A stretch of 64,000 bases of DNA from Clostridium pasteurianum DSM 525 = ATCC 6013 (GCF_000807255.1 NZ_CP009268.1:1394384-1458383), one strand, 5' to 3'; shown: positions 35,337 to 45,491, numbered from the stretch's first letter. Translations and numbers: made by a program. Notes: generated from the sequence alone by a model not told the origin.

Positions 35337-35797
35337 TTTTATATTCCTCCTATCAACTTAAAGAAATTATCATTAATTTGTGTACTAATCTTATGGTTCT
35401 ATTATATAACAGTCTTTTGTACTTGTCAAATTTTTAACAATAAATTTTAAAAAAATATTTTAAATCGTTATATTAAATTAATTTATCAATAGAATTGCAT
35501 ATTTTATTAATAAATTATGGTATTAAACTATAATTTGTTATTGATATAAAAATAATATTTGTAGAATTTATATATATAATCAATAAAAAAATTGAAAAAA
35601 ATTCATGGACTTGATTTATTTATATATATAATTTAAAATTTTGCTTATATATAAAGAACGCTTATTTCAAATTATAGATATCTAATTTTTGAAAATAAAT
35701 TTTAATATATAAACTTTAAAATTTATTTTCAAGTTATAACATTTAATTATACATCAGATATCTGCAATAAATTATGAATATGAAAGGATTTTTTAAT
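35337..35797. other. Long AT-rich intergenic region
   Basis: About 440 bp between divergent genes with extremely high AT content and runs of TATATA. No gene or clear hairpin is seen. It presumably carries promoters for both flanking genes. Such a stretch could be intrinsically curved, but this was not computed. Confidence 0.45.
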
Positions 35798-36241
35798 TTG
35801 AGAATAATAGTAGATGCAGATGCTTGCCCTGGGAGAAATATAATAGAAAAAGCAGCAATAGAAAATTATATAGATGTTTTTATGTATTGTGATATAAATC
35901 ATATTTTAAAAAGTAATTATAGTAAAATTATTTATGTAGACAGTGGTTTTCAAAGTGTAGACATGAAAATTGTAAATGAAGCTAAAAAAGAGGATATAGT
36001 TATAACTCAGGATTTTGGGGTGGCAGCAATGGTGCTTGGTAAAGGTGCCTATGCTATAAGTCCTAAAGGAAGAATATACAGCAATGATAATATTGAAAGA
36101 CTTTTATTTGAAAGGCATTTGGGGCAGAAAATAAGGAGAGGAGGAGGGAGGACTTTAAATCATAAGAAAAGAAATATTGAAGATGATGAGAGATTATATA
36201 ATAGTCTTATAAAGATTATAAATTCCCAAAAAGGTGAATAG
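35798..36241 (+). CDS. YaiI/YqxD family (DUF188) protein
   Basis: A conserved PIN-like-fold family of unknown function. Diagnostic sequences are IIVDADACPGRNIIEKAA, YVDSGFQSVDMKIVNEAKKEDIVITQDFG, and the late RRGGGRTLNHKKR. Aspartates in VDADACP and TQDFG are possible metal ligands by analogy with PIN nucleases; activity is unproven. I use TTG 35798, 10 bases after AAAGGA, giving LRIIVDAD as the N terminus like other members. An ATG at 35774 would add eight residues and lacks a ribosome site. Confidence 0.88.
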   Translation: MRIIVDADACPGRNIIEKAAIENYIDVFMYCDINHILKSNYSKIIYVDSGFQSVDMKIVNEAKKEDIVITQDFGVAAMVLGKGAYAISPKGRIYSNDNIERLLFERHLGQKIRRGGGRTLNHKKRNIEDDERLYNSLIKIINSQKGE

Positions 36242-36402
36242 CCACAAGGTCTTAAGGGTATAAGAATATTATAATTTGAAGGTAAATAATATTAATGATA
36301 ATTGCGAAAAAGTAAGACCTTGAAGGCTTTTATTAAGTAAACTTAAACAGCTATTAATAAATCTGAATTAATTATTTTAATAACTATAAAACTATGAATT
36401 CA

Positions 36403-38556
36403 TTACAAATTATTGTAAAGTATATTTATACTTATACCGTCAATATGATAAGAATCATTTATATTATAGGTATGAATGGTTTTTTCATTGATAGTATGCC
36501 TATCTACTACTAGGTTCCAGTAGCTATATTTTGGTAATTTTATTTCAGCAGAATCATTATTTGCATTATATATTACTAAGATATTTTTCCATGTATCATT
36601 ATTTGCATTATTCTTTAGAATAAAAGCCACTGTATTTTTAGGTAGATCCTCTAAAAATTCTAAATTATTTTTTATATCTGTCAAAGAAGTCATCCTAAAA
36701 GCTGGGTGATTTTTTCTTAAGATTATTAGATTTTTAATATAATTTACCATATACATATATTTATCTCTTCTGTTCCAATCAATCCAATTTATATAATCCG
36801 GTGAATTGTAGCTGTTTTCAATGCCTTCTTTTGTTCTTAAAAACTCACAGCCAGAGTGTATAAAGGGAATTCCTTGACTGGTAAGAATAATTCCTAAAGC
36901 TAATTTTACCCTATATGCTCTTATTTCATCGGATTCATTTCTATTGGTAAATTGCAGTTTATCCCAAAGTGTATTATTGTCATGGCAAGATACGTAATTT
37001 ATTGATTGAACGGGAGAATAGAAAATTCCATTTAAAGTTTCAGAGTATTTTGTGCATCCTGTAACACACAAACGTATAGAATTTTCTAGATTTTTTTCTC
37101 CACTGATAAAGCCTTTAGCATTTTTATCAAAAGTACTTCCTTTTAAAGTATCTCTTATTATATCGTTGAAAAATCCTATTTGTGGAAGATGCAGAGCGTT
37201 GGATATAGCTGCTCTTTTACTGCTATCCAATGCTGTTTTCAGATTCCAACCTTCCCCATAGAGCATTATCTTTCTTTTGAAGGTATCTAATTTGTGACGA
37301 AGAATATTTATTGTATCAGTATCATGTATACCCATGAGATCTATTCTAAAGCCATCTATATGGTATTCACTGCACCAGTATAATACTGAATCAATTATAA
37401 ATTTTTTCATCATCAGATTTTCAGAAGCAGTATCATTGCCGCAGCCGCTTCCATCAGAAAGGGTGTTATCATCATTATATCTAAAATAATAGCCGGGAAA
37501 TATTTTTTGAAAACAATTATTTTTGTAGTCGAATATATGATTATATACTATGTCCATATTAATGGATATTCCATTTTTATGAATAGAATAAATCATTTTT
37601 TTTAATTCTTTAATTCTGCACACTGAGTCATATGGATCTGTAGAATAAAGACCTTCCGGCACATTATAATTTTCTGGATCATATCCCCAGTTGTATCCAA
37701 TAGGATTAGTTTCATCTATACTAATATAGGAAAAGTCAAATATAGGCATTATTTGTATATGAGTTATACCAAGAGATTTTAAATAATCTATACCTGTAGG
37801 CTGATTATTTAAGGTTTTGCAATTTTCTTCAGCAAGACCTAAAAATTTACCTTTATTTGGAATACCGCTGTTAGGATTTATACTTATATCCCTAATATTA
37901 ATTTCATATACAATTGCATCAGTATAATTAGATAAATTATCTGGAGAAATATCTTTTTCAAAATCCTGTGGGTCTGTTTCTTTAATATCCATTATATAGC
38001 CTCTATAACCATTAATGCCTACTAATTTTGCATAGGGATCGACAGTTTCATTGATATTTCCGTATACATTTACTCTGTAAGTATAAAAACAGTTTTTTAA
38101 GTCTTCATTTACAGTTACAGACCAAAGTCCTTTACTTTCTATCATAGGGAATTCTCTTGGAGTTTCATCTATAGAAGGATCTCCATTTTTGTAAATTAAC
38201 AAATTTATTGAGGTTGCAACTGGTGACCATACTCTAAAATCTGAAAAGTTTTTTTTATATATAAGACCAAGTTCCTCTAATGTAAAAAATCGTCCATTAA
38301 ATTCTTCTGAGGAGAATAACTTAAAATAGCTGCAACCCTTAGTGATGTTGTCATAGATTAAAAAACATTCACTTTTTATATCTATTTCTTCTAATAATAT
38401 TATGGTTATAGTATTATTATCAATATAGCGTGTTTTTATATCTAAAAATTCAGCTCTATTTTTTATACTGAACTTTGATAAGTTAATTCCAGTAGAATTG
38501 TCAATTATTATTTCCAGTTCTTTAAAACCTTTGACGGATGCACTAATAATATTCAT
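36403..38556 (-). CDS. pulA: Type I pullulanase
   Basis: Cytoplasmic alpha-1,6-glucan debranching enzyme of the GH13 family, 717 residues. The type I signature YNWGYDPENYNVPEGLYS is present. An N-terminal CBM48-like region has FSDFRVWSPVATSINLLIY. The GH13 catalytic motifs are MDIVYNH, GFRIDLMG (nucleophile Asp), MLYGEGWN (acid Glu) and NYVSCHDNNTLWDK (Asp). No signal peptide is seen, so it acts inside the cell, probably on glycogen or imported dextrins. GGAGGG precedes ATG 38556. It is divergent from the triple-tyrosine protein gene. No glycogen synthesis genes are adjacent. Confidence 0.95.
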   Translation of the reverse strand: MNIISASVKGFKELEIIIDNSTGINLSKFSIKNRAEFLDIKTRYIDNNTITIILLEEIDIKSECFLIYDNITKGCSYFKLFSSEEFNGRFFTLEELGLIYKKNFSDFRVWSPVATSINLLIYKNGDPSIDETPREFPMIESKGLWSVTVNEDLKNCFYTYRVNVYGNINETVDPYAKLVGINGYRGYIMDIKETDPQDFEKDISPDNLSNYTDAIVYEINIRDISINPNSGIPNKGKFLGLAEENCKTLNNQPTGIDYLKSLGITHIQIMPIFDFSYISIDETNPIGYNWGYDPENYNVPEGLYSTDPYDSVCRIKELKKMIYSIHKNGISINMDIVYNHIFDYKNNCFQKIFPGYYFRYNDDNTLSDGSGCGNDTASENLMMKKFIIDSVLYWCSEYHIDGFRIDLMGIHDTDTINILRHKLDTFKRKIMLYGEGWNLKTALDSSKRAAISNALHLPQIGFFNDIIRDTLKGSTFDKNAKGFISGEKNLENSIRLCVTGCTKYSETLNGIFYSPVQSINYVSCHDNNTLWDKLQFTNRNESDEIRAYRVKLALGIILTSQGIPFIHSGCEFLRTKEGIENSYNSPDYINWIDWNRRDKYMYMVNYIKNLIILRKNHPAFRMTSLTDIKNNLEFLEDLPKNTVAFILKNNANNDTWKNILVIYNANNDSAEIKLPKYSYWNLVVDRHTINEKTIHTYNINDSYHIDGISINILYNNL

Positions 38557-38719
38557 CTTAGCCCTCCATAAAATTTATAAAAATAAATTAATAAATTTAT
38601 TTATATTATTAATTTATAATATTAGATAATTAGAAAAATGTAAATAAAAACCTTGTTACAAATAATGGAATCATAGTATAATGTAAAAAGGATATTCTTA
38701 AAACAGGGGATGAAGATAT

Positions 38720-40726
38720 ATGAATGAACTTGAAATTAATTTTAGTAATGAAAGCCCTCAAAAAGTAAATAGTGAGATAATCATTTCCATAAAAAACAAA
38801 ATAGAAGAAAATTTATTATATAAATATTGTATAGGTTTAAACGGCAAATGGACAACCTTGAAAGAATTTTCCAGAGATACTAGCGCTATTTGGAAACCAG
38901 CAGAAGATGGTATATATACTATTATAGTTCAAGCAAAGGTAGAAAATGAAAAAAAACCTTTTAGTTATTTAGGAAAAGCTGATTATGTCATTGGAGAAGT
39001 TGAAAAAAATATTATAAAATCTGTAACTTTGGACAGAAGAGAGTTAACAGTGGGAGAGAAAATAACAGCTAAGGTTGAAACCGTAAGAACGGGAATTTTA
39101 TTTAGATATTCTATTGTTGAAAATGGAAAATGGCGTCTTTTAAAAGATTATAGTGCAGAAAACATGATAACTTGGACTGTTACAAAGATAGGAAGACAGG
39201 AAATTGTAGTTAATTGCAAGCTTATAGATTCAAAGGAAAAATTTGATGATATGAAAAGTGTTGAGTTTAATGTGCTGCCTATAAAAGACATACATATTAA
39301 GGATTTTAGATGTCTTACAGAAGAGCTTTTTATGGATAATGAAATGATATTTCAAGTGGATGTTGAACATGATGACAGTAGATTGATATTATATAAATTT
39401 GTAAAAATAAATTCAGAGGGAAAGGCAGAGTGTATACAGAATTATTCTACAAAGAGAGTAGTAAGTTACATAGAAAAAGATTATGGAGAATTCAAGCTTC
39501 TATGTCTGGTTAAAGATATGTATTCACCAAAGGAATATGATGATAGAGCCTTAATTTTATATAAAATAAAAAAATATAAACCTGTAATAATTAAAAATTT
39601 CACTTGTGATGTGATATCTCCTCAAACAGTAGGCCAGGAAATAAACTTCAAAGTTTTAGCTGAAGGAGGCAAAGAGCTTTTGTATAGATTTACAATAAAT
39701 GGTAATTTTAATCAGGATACAGGATACATAAGAAATAATAACTTTAGTTGGAAACCTAAAGTAGCAGGTGAGTACAAAATAACTTTATTTGTAAAAGATG
39801 CTTCCTTTGAAGAAAATTATGAAGATAAGGCTGAAATTGAATTTTTAATAGATGAAGAACGCAGAGATCCTGTAACTATTAAGGAAGTAATCACTGACAA
39901 AAAGACTAAAATGCTCATTGGAGATACAATAAATATAGAGGTTATAGCAGAAGGAGGAATAGAACTTAAATATGCTTTTATTGTAAGAAGTGGAGATAAA
40001 GAACTTGAAAGGATAGAATATGGCCACTGTAATTGGGTAAACTACACTCCAGAAAAGTCAGGAGTGTATGAAATAGAGGTAAGGGTAAAGGATAAATTTT
40101 CAGAGAAGGAATATGATTGTTCTTATATTGTCTATGTAGAAGCCTTTGATTATATACCTGCCAATATAGACTATATACTGATACCTGCCAATGATTATTA
40201 TATGGTTGGCAATAAGATAGAAATTACAGTTATAGCGGAAAATACCAGAGATATTTTGAATAAATATGTACTGAGAATTAATAATCGTAAAGTAGAAGAA
40301 ACAAATTATGAACAAGTATCTCAGTATACATTAAATCCTAAATGTGCAGGAATTTATAATATTGATATATTTGCTAAAAATAGAAAAAGCGATAGAAAAT
40401 TTGATTGTAAAAAATCTATAAAGATTATAATACATGATAGTCTACCTGTAACTAATACTACAATAGAGTGCGACAAGCTTCATCCAAAAATTAATGAAGG
40501 AGTTACTTTTAATGTAAGCAGTGAAGGTGGGGAGGAAGTAGCCTATGAATTCTATTTAATGGAACAGGGAGAATGGAGTTTGGTACAAAAATATAGTAGA
40601 AAAAATTTTTATACTTTTATGCCATTTATGGAAGGAAATTATAAGCTATTGGTTTTAAGTAAAAGTCAGCTTAATAAATCTTCTTATGAAGATTATGCTA
40701 TATTAGGATTTGATGTAGAAAAATAA
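38720..40726 (+). CDS. Triple-tyrosine-motif repeat protein
   Basis: A 668-residue protein built from about seven beta-sandwich modules of 90-95 residues. Each contains sequences like YKYCIGLNGKWTTLKEFS, WKPAEDGIYTIIVQAKV, and ends near a Tyr, as in the Y_Y_Y (triple tyrosine motif) domain found beside propellers in sensor kinases. Here the modules stand alone, with no signal peptide, membrane helix or catalytic domain. The protein may be a cytoplasmic scaffold or leave by an unknown route. The next gene is a lytic transglycosylase, also without a signal peptide. AGGGGATG precedes ATG 38720. Confidence 0.85.
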   Translation: MNELEINFSNESPQKVNSEIIISIKNKIEENLLYKYCIGLNGKWTTLKEFSRDTSAIWKPAEDGIYTIIVQAKVENEKKPFSYLGKADYVIGEVEKNIIKSVTLDRRELTVGEKITAKVETVRTGILFRYSIVENGKWRLLKDYSAENMITWTVTKIGRQEIVVNCKLIDSKEKFDDMKSVEFNVLPIKDIHIKDFRCLTEELFMDNEMIFQVDVEHDDSRLILYKFVKINSEGKAECIQNYSTKRVVSYIEKDYGEFKLLCLVKDMYSPKEYDDRALILYKIKKYKPVIIKNFTCDVISPQTVGQEINFKVLAEGGKELLYRFTINGNFNQDTGYIRNNNFSWKPKVAGEYKITLFVKDASFEENYEDKAEIEFLIDEERRDPVTIKEVITDKKTKMLIGDTINIEVIAEGGIELKYAFIVRSGDKELERIEYGHCNWVNYTPEKSGVYEIEVRVKDKFSEKEYDCSYIVYVEAFDYIPANIDYILIPANDYYMVGNKIEITVIAENTRDILNKYVLRINNRKVEETNYEQVSQYTLNPKCAGIYNIDIFAKNRKSDRKFDCKKSIKIIIHDSLPVTNTTIECDKLHPKINEGVTFNVSSEGGEEVAYEFYLMEQGEWSLVQKYSRKNFYTFMPFMEGNYKLLVLSKSQLNKSSYEDYAILGFDVEK

Positions 40727-40770
40727 TAATATTATTAGTATAATGGAAGAGTAATTAAAAATGTTAAAAT

Positions 40771-40802
40771 AAATAACTAGCATACAGGCTAGTTATTTTA
40801 TT
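40771..40802 (+). terminator. Terminator after the triple-tyrosine gene
   Basis: Stem AAATAACTAGC / GCTAGTTATTT with a 6-base loop followed by TATTA. Confidence 0.75.
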
Positions 40803-40903
40803 AAATAAACTGTTAATTGTATGAAGATTTATATATTCTATATAGATGATAGTGAACTACTTAGATAATAGTTATAGTACAAATTAATTTTGAGGGTGGT
40901 AGT

Positions 40904-41605
40904 ATGCAAACAAATGATATTACTGGTATGTTACAATATGAACTTATGAATCAAATGCTTAAAAGCATAGCTCAGAGCAATTCTATAGATGGCGAAGATA
41001 GTACTCAGCAGAGTATGTTTGATATACTTATGCAAAGTATGCTGGATTCAACTAAAGATAATACCGGAAAAATTGATATCAATAAATTGAATTTTTTAGG
41101 TGATAGTGATTTGAGTAAACTAGGCTATGGTGCTGGTACAAAATTGGATAATTCAAATATATCATCAATTCCCTATAACAGCATTATAAGTGAAGATGTG
41201 AAGAAAGATGTGAGTAATAATAATTTAACTATAGATGAAGCAGTGGATAGAGCTTCTAAAAAATATGGAGTTGATAAAAAACTTATATTAGCAGTTATAA
41301 AACAAGAATCATCTTTTAATCCAAGTTCTACATCAAATGCAGGAGCTATGGGACTTATGCAGCTTATGCCTGGTACTGCACGGGAACTGGGAGTTGAAAA
41401 TGCCTATGATGTAGGTGAGAATGTAGATGGAGGTACAAAATATCTAAAACAAATGTTAGATACTTTTGGAAATTATAAAATGGCACTTGCGGCCTATAAT
41501 GCAGGTCCTGGGGCGGTACAAAAAAGTGGAGAAAATATAAATAAACTCCCAAGTGAAACTCAGAATTATGTAGCTAAGGTTTCGCAATATTACAAAAATG
41601 CTTAG
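40904..41605 (+). CDS. Lytic transglycosylase (SLT domain)
   Basis: The C-terminal part (about 113-233) is a goose-lysozyme-like SLT domain with catalytic Glu135 in AVIKQESSFNP, GAMGLMQLMPGTARELG and MALAAYNAGPGAV. It cleaves peptidoglycan to 1,6-anhydromuropeptides. The first about 100 residues are low complexity, Gln/Asp/Ser-rich, without a classical signal peptide, a pattern seen in many clostridial members. GAGGGTGG precedes ATG 40904. It lies 16 bp before the pseudouridine synthase gene, so the two may share a transcript. Confidence 0.9.
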   Translation: MQTNDITGMLQYELMNQMLKSIAQSNSIDGEDSTQQSMFDILMQSMLDSTKDNTGKIDINKLNFLGDSDLSKLGYGAGTKLDNSNISSIPYNSIISEDVKKDVSNNNLTIDEAVDRASKKYGVDKKLILAVIKQESSFNPSSTSNAGAMGLMQLMPGTARELGVENAYDVGENVDGGTKYLKQMLDTFGNYKMALAAYNAGPGAVQKSGENINKLPSETQNYVAKVSQYYKNA

Positions 41606-41621
41606 GACGTGAATTTTTATA

Positions 41622-42368
41622 ATGGAAAGATTAGATAAGATATTGGCTAATTCTGGATATGGTTCTAGAAAAGATGTGAAAAAGTTAATTAAAAGTGGTC
41701 TCATAGAAGTAGACGGAAAAAAAGTAAAATCATCTAATATACAAGTAGATGTAAAAGAAAATAATATAACTGTTAAGGGAGAGACTCTGATATATAAAAA
41801 GCATATTTACTTAATGATGAATAAGCCTGCTGGAGTAGTTTCTGCTACTTTTGACAATTATGATGAGACTGTGATAGATCTTCTTGAAGAATATCATGCT
41901 TCATTTAATCCTTTTCCTGTAGGAAGACTTGATAAGGATACTGTAGGACTCCTTATTTTAACCAATGATGGTGATTTAAATCATAAAATGATTTCACCTA
42001 AGTGGCATGTGAATAAGGTATACTATGCAGAAATTGATAAAGTTGTTGACGAAGAGGATATAAGGGCTTTTGAAGATGGAATAGAGATAGATGATGGATA
42101 TAAGTGCATGCCTGCAAAACTTGATATACTTAATGTAGATTCCAATGGCTCTAGAGTTATGGTAACTATTCAGGAAGGAAAATTTCATCAGGTTAAACGA
42201 ATGTTTTTAGCAAGAAATAAAAAAGTTGTATATTTAAAGAGAGTTAGTTTTGGTAGAATTCATTTAGATGAAAGTATAAAAGAAGGAGACTATAGAGAAC
42301 TAACTGAAGGAGAATTGAAGCAAGTTCTTAATTCAGGTGGGGATTCTTTTACCCCATCTGAATTTTAG
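41622..42368 (+). CDS. rluB: RsuA/RluB-family pseudouridine synthase with repeat-encoded tail
   Basis: An rRNA pseudouridine synthase. The N-terminal S4 RNA-binding domain (1-48) has RLDKILANSGYGSRKDVKKL, and the catalytic motif GRLDKDTVGLLILTNDGDL carries Asp104. Whether it is RluB, RsuA or RluF type is not fixed; the length fits small-subunit or 16S types as well. The last 17 residues [17 protein letters not shown] and the stop come from repeat copy D, which starts at 42315. The native protein would have ended near TEGELK. The tail matches those of AgrA and RdgB in this window. Confidence 0.9.
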   Translation: MERLDKILANSGYGSRKDVKKLIKSGLIEVDGKKVKSSNIQVDVKENNITVKGETLIYKKHIYLMMNKPAGVVSATFDNYDETVIDLLEEYHASFNPFPVGRLDKDTVGLLILTNDGDLNHKMISPKWHVNKVYYAEIDKVVDEEDIRAFEDGIEIDDGYKCMPAKLDILNVDSNGSRVMVTIQEGKFHQVKRMFLARNKKVVYLKRVSFGRIHLDESIKEGDYRELTEGELKQVLNSGGDSFTPSEF

Positions 42369-42553
42369 AACTGCAAATGCATGACTTACTTGGCGTTGAA
42401 CTTCCACTTGAAGAAAAGCAGACAAAACAAAATTTATTTTGTATTTGGTCGCTTTCGCAGCGTGCAAGCAGAGAACCAAAATCTTGTTTTTGATTTTGTG
42501 TGAATCGCTGTATAGAGTGCGAGGGAGACTTACGCTAAGTTAGTCAGGTGAAA
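42315..42553 (+). repeat. Dispersed structured repeat, copy D (longest, with internal module)
   Basis: Full-length copy. It shares left end and first hairpin with the others, ACTTGGCGT and CTTCCAC pairing with GAGGGAG and ACGCTAAGT, and right end AGTCAGGTGAAAA. Between the stem arms it has an added module: hairpin ACAAAACAAAAT/ATTTTGTATTTGGT, CGCTTTCGCAGCG, then AGAGAACCAAAATC..GATTTTGTGTGAATCGC as in F and H. Its first 54 bases are read as the tail of the pseudouridine synthase. Confidence 0.92.
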
Positions 42554-42605
42554 AATTTTAAAAGAAATTTGATTTATTTAATGTCTTTCTGGAGAGGTGA
42601 ATTAA

Positions 42606-42944
42606 ATGACAAAGTATGAATCAAAACTTGAAAGTGAAAATATGAATTTCCTTTGTGATGCTATTTTAAGTTTGGAAACAAGAGAAGATTGTTACAGATT
42701 TTTTGAAGACATATGTACAATCAATGAAGTTAAAGCTATTGAGCAAAGGCTTCAGGTTGCTAAAAGGCTGGTACAAAAGCAAACCTATACAAATATAGGG
42801 GAAGCTACAGGAGCCAGTACTGCTACTATAAGCCGGGTTAACAGATGTCTTAATTATGGTAGTGATGGATATGCATTAGTACTAAAAAAACTAGGAATAA
42901 TAGAATCAGAAAAGCAGGGCAATAATGATAAAGGTGAAGAGTAA
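42606..42944 (+). CDS. yerC: YerC/YecD-family TrpR-like regulator
   Basis: A 112-residue TrpR-superfamily DNA-binding protein. The helix-turn-helix is visible in VQKQTYTNIGEATGASTATISRVNRCLNYG (split: 58-77 and 78-87). The family has the length and N-terminal pattern LCDAILSLETREDCYRFFEDI. It is probably a repressor, but no target is known. GGAGAGGTG precedes ATG 42606. It is 50 bp downstream of repeat copy D, and the pcrA-ligA genes follow 250 bp later. Confidence 0.92.
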   Translation: MTKYESKLESENMNFLCDAILSLETREDCYRFFEDICTINEVKAIEQRLQVAKRLVQKQTYTNIGEATGASTATISRVNRCLNYGSDGYALVLKKLGIIESEKQGNNDKGEE

Positions 42945-43199
42945 TTTTACATAGTAAAGGGGTTTGCTGAAGAAGTATGCAGTGGACCTTTTCTTTGTGT
43001 TGGAAAGGTGTATACCTTTCTTGATTAATAGGTTTCATATTTATATGAATTGAATGTTTAAATACATATTCTAAATGATATAATAAATAATAGTCAATTA
43101 AATATTCTCAATAATTTACAATTATATGAGATCTTTTAGGAGTTAAGTGCTTTATAATAAATAAATTTATTATGAGTATTAGAAACGGGAGGAAGCAAA

Positions 43200-45491
43200 A
43201 TGGATTTAAAAAAACTATTAAATAAAGAACAATATGAGGCGGCAACAGCAGTAGATGGACCTGTACTGGTATTAGCAGGAGCAGGATCAGGTAAAACTAG
43301 AGTTCTTACTTATAGAATTGCTAATATGATTGAAAATTTGAATGTCTATCCATCACAAATATTAGCTATAACTTTTACTAATAAGGCGGCTCAGGAAATG
43401 AAGGAAAGAGTCCGCGCTCTTGTGGGCAGTGAAGCTGATAATATGTGGGTATCAACATTTCATTCCACCTGTGTGAGAATACTTAGAAGAGAAATAGATA
43501 AAATTGGATACAATAAAAATTTTACAATATATGATAGTGCAGATCAAAAAACTTTAATAAATCAATGCATAAAAGAAGTTGGTATCAACGATAAGGATAT
43601 AACTGATAAAGAAATAATATCTAAAATAGGAGCTCAGAAGGACAATTTAGTATCTGCACAAGAATACAAAAGAAAGAATGAGAATAACTTTAAATTAAAT
43701 AGGATTGCAGAGGTTTATCTTTTGTATCAGAAGAAACTTAAAGAAAACAATGCTTTAGACTTTGATGATTTAATATTTAAAACTGTTGAATTATTTAAGA
43801 AACAAGAAGACGTACTGCAATTTTACCAGAGAAAATTTAGATACATAATGATAGATGAATATCAAGATACAAATAAAGCTCAGTATGAATTGGCAAGACT
43901 ACTAGCAAAAGAACATAAGAATATATGCGTGGTGGGAGATGATGATCAATGCATATACGGATGGAGAGGAGCAGATATAAGAAATATACTTGACTTTGAA
44001 AAGGACTATAGGGATGCTAAAGTAATAAAACTGGAAGAAAACTATAGATCAAAGGCAAATATACTAAAAGCAGCCAATGGGGTCATTAAAAACAATCCTC
44101 ATGAGCATTTTAAACTACTTAGAACCAGAAATGAAGATGGAAGTAAGATAAAACTGTATAGAAGTTACTCGGATATGGAAGAAGTGGAATTTGTGGCTAA
44201 CGAGATAAAAAAGGCTATGGATTCAGGAGATAGAACCTATAAGGACTTTGCTGTACTCTATAGAACTAATGCTCAATCAAGATTATTTGAAGACATATTT
44301 ATGAAAAGGCATATTCCCTATAGAATAATTGGTGGATTAAAATTCTATGATAGAAAAGAAATTAAAGATATAATGGCTTATCTTAAGCTTATATCCAATC
44401 CACTAGATAATATAAGTTTAAAGAGAATTATAAATGTACCTAAAAGAGGTATAGGAGCTACTACTGTAGACAAAATTGAAAAGTTTGCCAATGAAATTGA
44501 AGAATGCCTTTATAGTTGTCTATTAGATATACAAAATATACCAGGACTTACTGCACGAAATGTCTCTTCTATAAATAAATTTATAAGTATAATAAATAGC
44601 TTTGTTATAAGAAAAGATGAGATAAAAGTTTCTACGTTAATTGAAGAACTTCTTGGACAAACAGGATATCTGCAGGAATTGAAGAAATCCAATGATTTGC
44701 AAGATGAAACAAGAATAGAGAATCTTCAAGAATTGGTTTCTGCTGCTGTGGATTTTGAAAATAACTCAGAGGATAAGTCTCTTTCGGCTTTTCTGGAAAA
44801 GACAGCTTTAGTTGCAGATGTGGATAATTATGATGAAGAATCAGACTCTGTTGTGATGATGACGGTTCACAGTGCTAAAGGACTAGAATTTCCAGTAGTG
44901 TTTATGGTGGGAATGGAAAATGGTATTTTCCCTGGAGCAGCATCTTTGTCAGACTTTACTGAAATGGAAGAATCAAGAAGACTAGCCTATGTAGGTATTA
45001 CAAGAGCCAAGGAAGAATTATATATGACTTCAGCACAGACGAGAAAAATTTTTGGAAGGACTGTTGGCTATGCTGAATCTGATTTTATAGCAGAAATTCC
45101 AAAAGAATTAAAGGAATATGTGAATATAGATGTAAGAAAAGGAAATGCCTTTAACAAGTTTTTAGGAAGTAATAATTTAAACAAAAATGATAACAGCAGA
45201 TTTTCCTTTAACAAGGATATACCACCAAAAAATAGAGTGTTTGACAAGGGATTTTCTACACAATATACTGAAAGTATATTGAAATCTAATGGAATTTCAG
45301 AAAAGAAAGAGATAAAAGTACTTAGTGAAGATGAAGCTACAGCAGGCAGAAAAGTAAAACATTCTAAATTTGGAGAAGGAACCATTGTAGCCGTCAGCAA
45401 GAAAGATGGAAACGTAAATTTAACTATAGCTTTTAAAAATATGGGGATAAAAAATCTAAGATTGGACTTAGCACCTTTACAAATAATATAA
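43200..45491 (+). CDS. pcrA: ATP-dependent DNA helicase PcrA/UvrD
   Basis: SF1A 3'-5' helicase for repair and plasmid or replication restart. N-terminal LNKEQYEAA (Q motif) and Walker A GAGSGKT (27-33) are followed by FTNKAAQEMKERV, motif II IDEYQDTN, motif III VVGDDDQCIYGWRGAD, motif IV and VVMMTVHSAKGLEFP (motif V) with RLAYVGITRAKEEL (motif VI). Length 763 aa is typical of Firmicutes PcrA. The C-terminal region holds a basic segment and a Tudor-like domain with RKVKHSKFGEGTIVAV. GGGAGG precedes ATG 43200. ligA follows 110 bp later, an arrangement widespread in Firmicutes. Confidence 0.97.
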   Translation: MDLKKLLNKEQYEAATAVDGPVLVLAGAGSGKTRVLTYRIANMIENLNVYPSQILAITFTNKAAQEMKERVRALVGSEADNMWVSTFHSTCVRILRREIDKIGYNKNFTIYDSADQKTLINQCIKEVGINDKDITDKEIISKIGAQKDNLVSAQEYKRKNENNFKLNRIAEVYLLYQKKLKENNALDFDDLIFKTVELFKKQEDVLQFYQRKFRYIMIDEYQDTNKAQYELARLLAKEHKNICVVGDDDQCIYGWRGADIRNILDFEKDYRDAKVIKLEENYRSKANILKAANGVIKNNPHEHFKLLRTRNEDGSKIKLYRSYSDMEEVEFVANEIKKAMDSGDRTYKDFAVLYRTNAQSRLFEDIFMKRHIPYRIIGGLKFYDRKEIKDIMAYLKLISNPLDNISLKRIINVPKRGIGATTVDKIEKFANEIEECLYSCLLDIQNIPGLTARNVSSINKFISIINSFVIRKDEIKVSTLIEELLGQTGYLQELKKSNDLQDETRIENLQELVSAAVDFENNSEDKSLSAFLEKTALVADVDNYDEESDSVVMMTVHSAKGLEFPVVFMVGMENGIFPGAASLSDFTEMEESRRLAYVGITRAKEELYMTSAQTRKIFGRTVGYAESDFIAEIPKELKEYVNIDVRKGNAFNKFLGSNNLNKNDNSRFSFNKDIPPKNRVFDKGFSTQYTESILKSNGISEKKEIKVLSEDEATAGRKVKHSKFGEGTIVAVSKKDGNVNLTIAFKNMGIKNLRLDLAPLQII

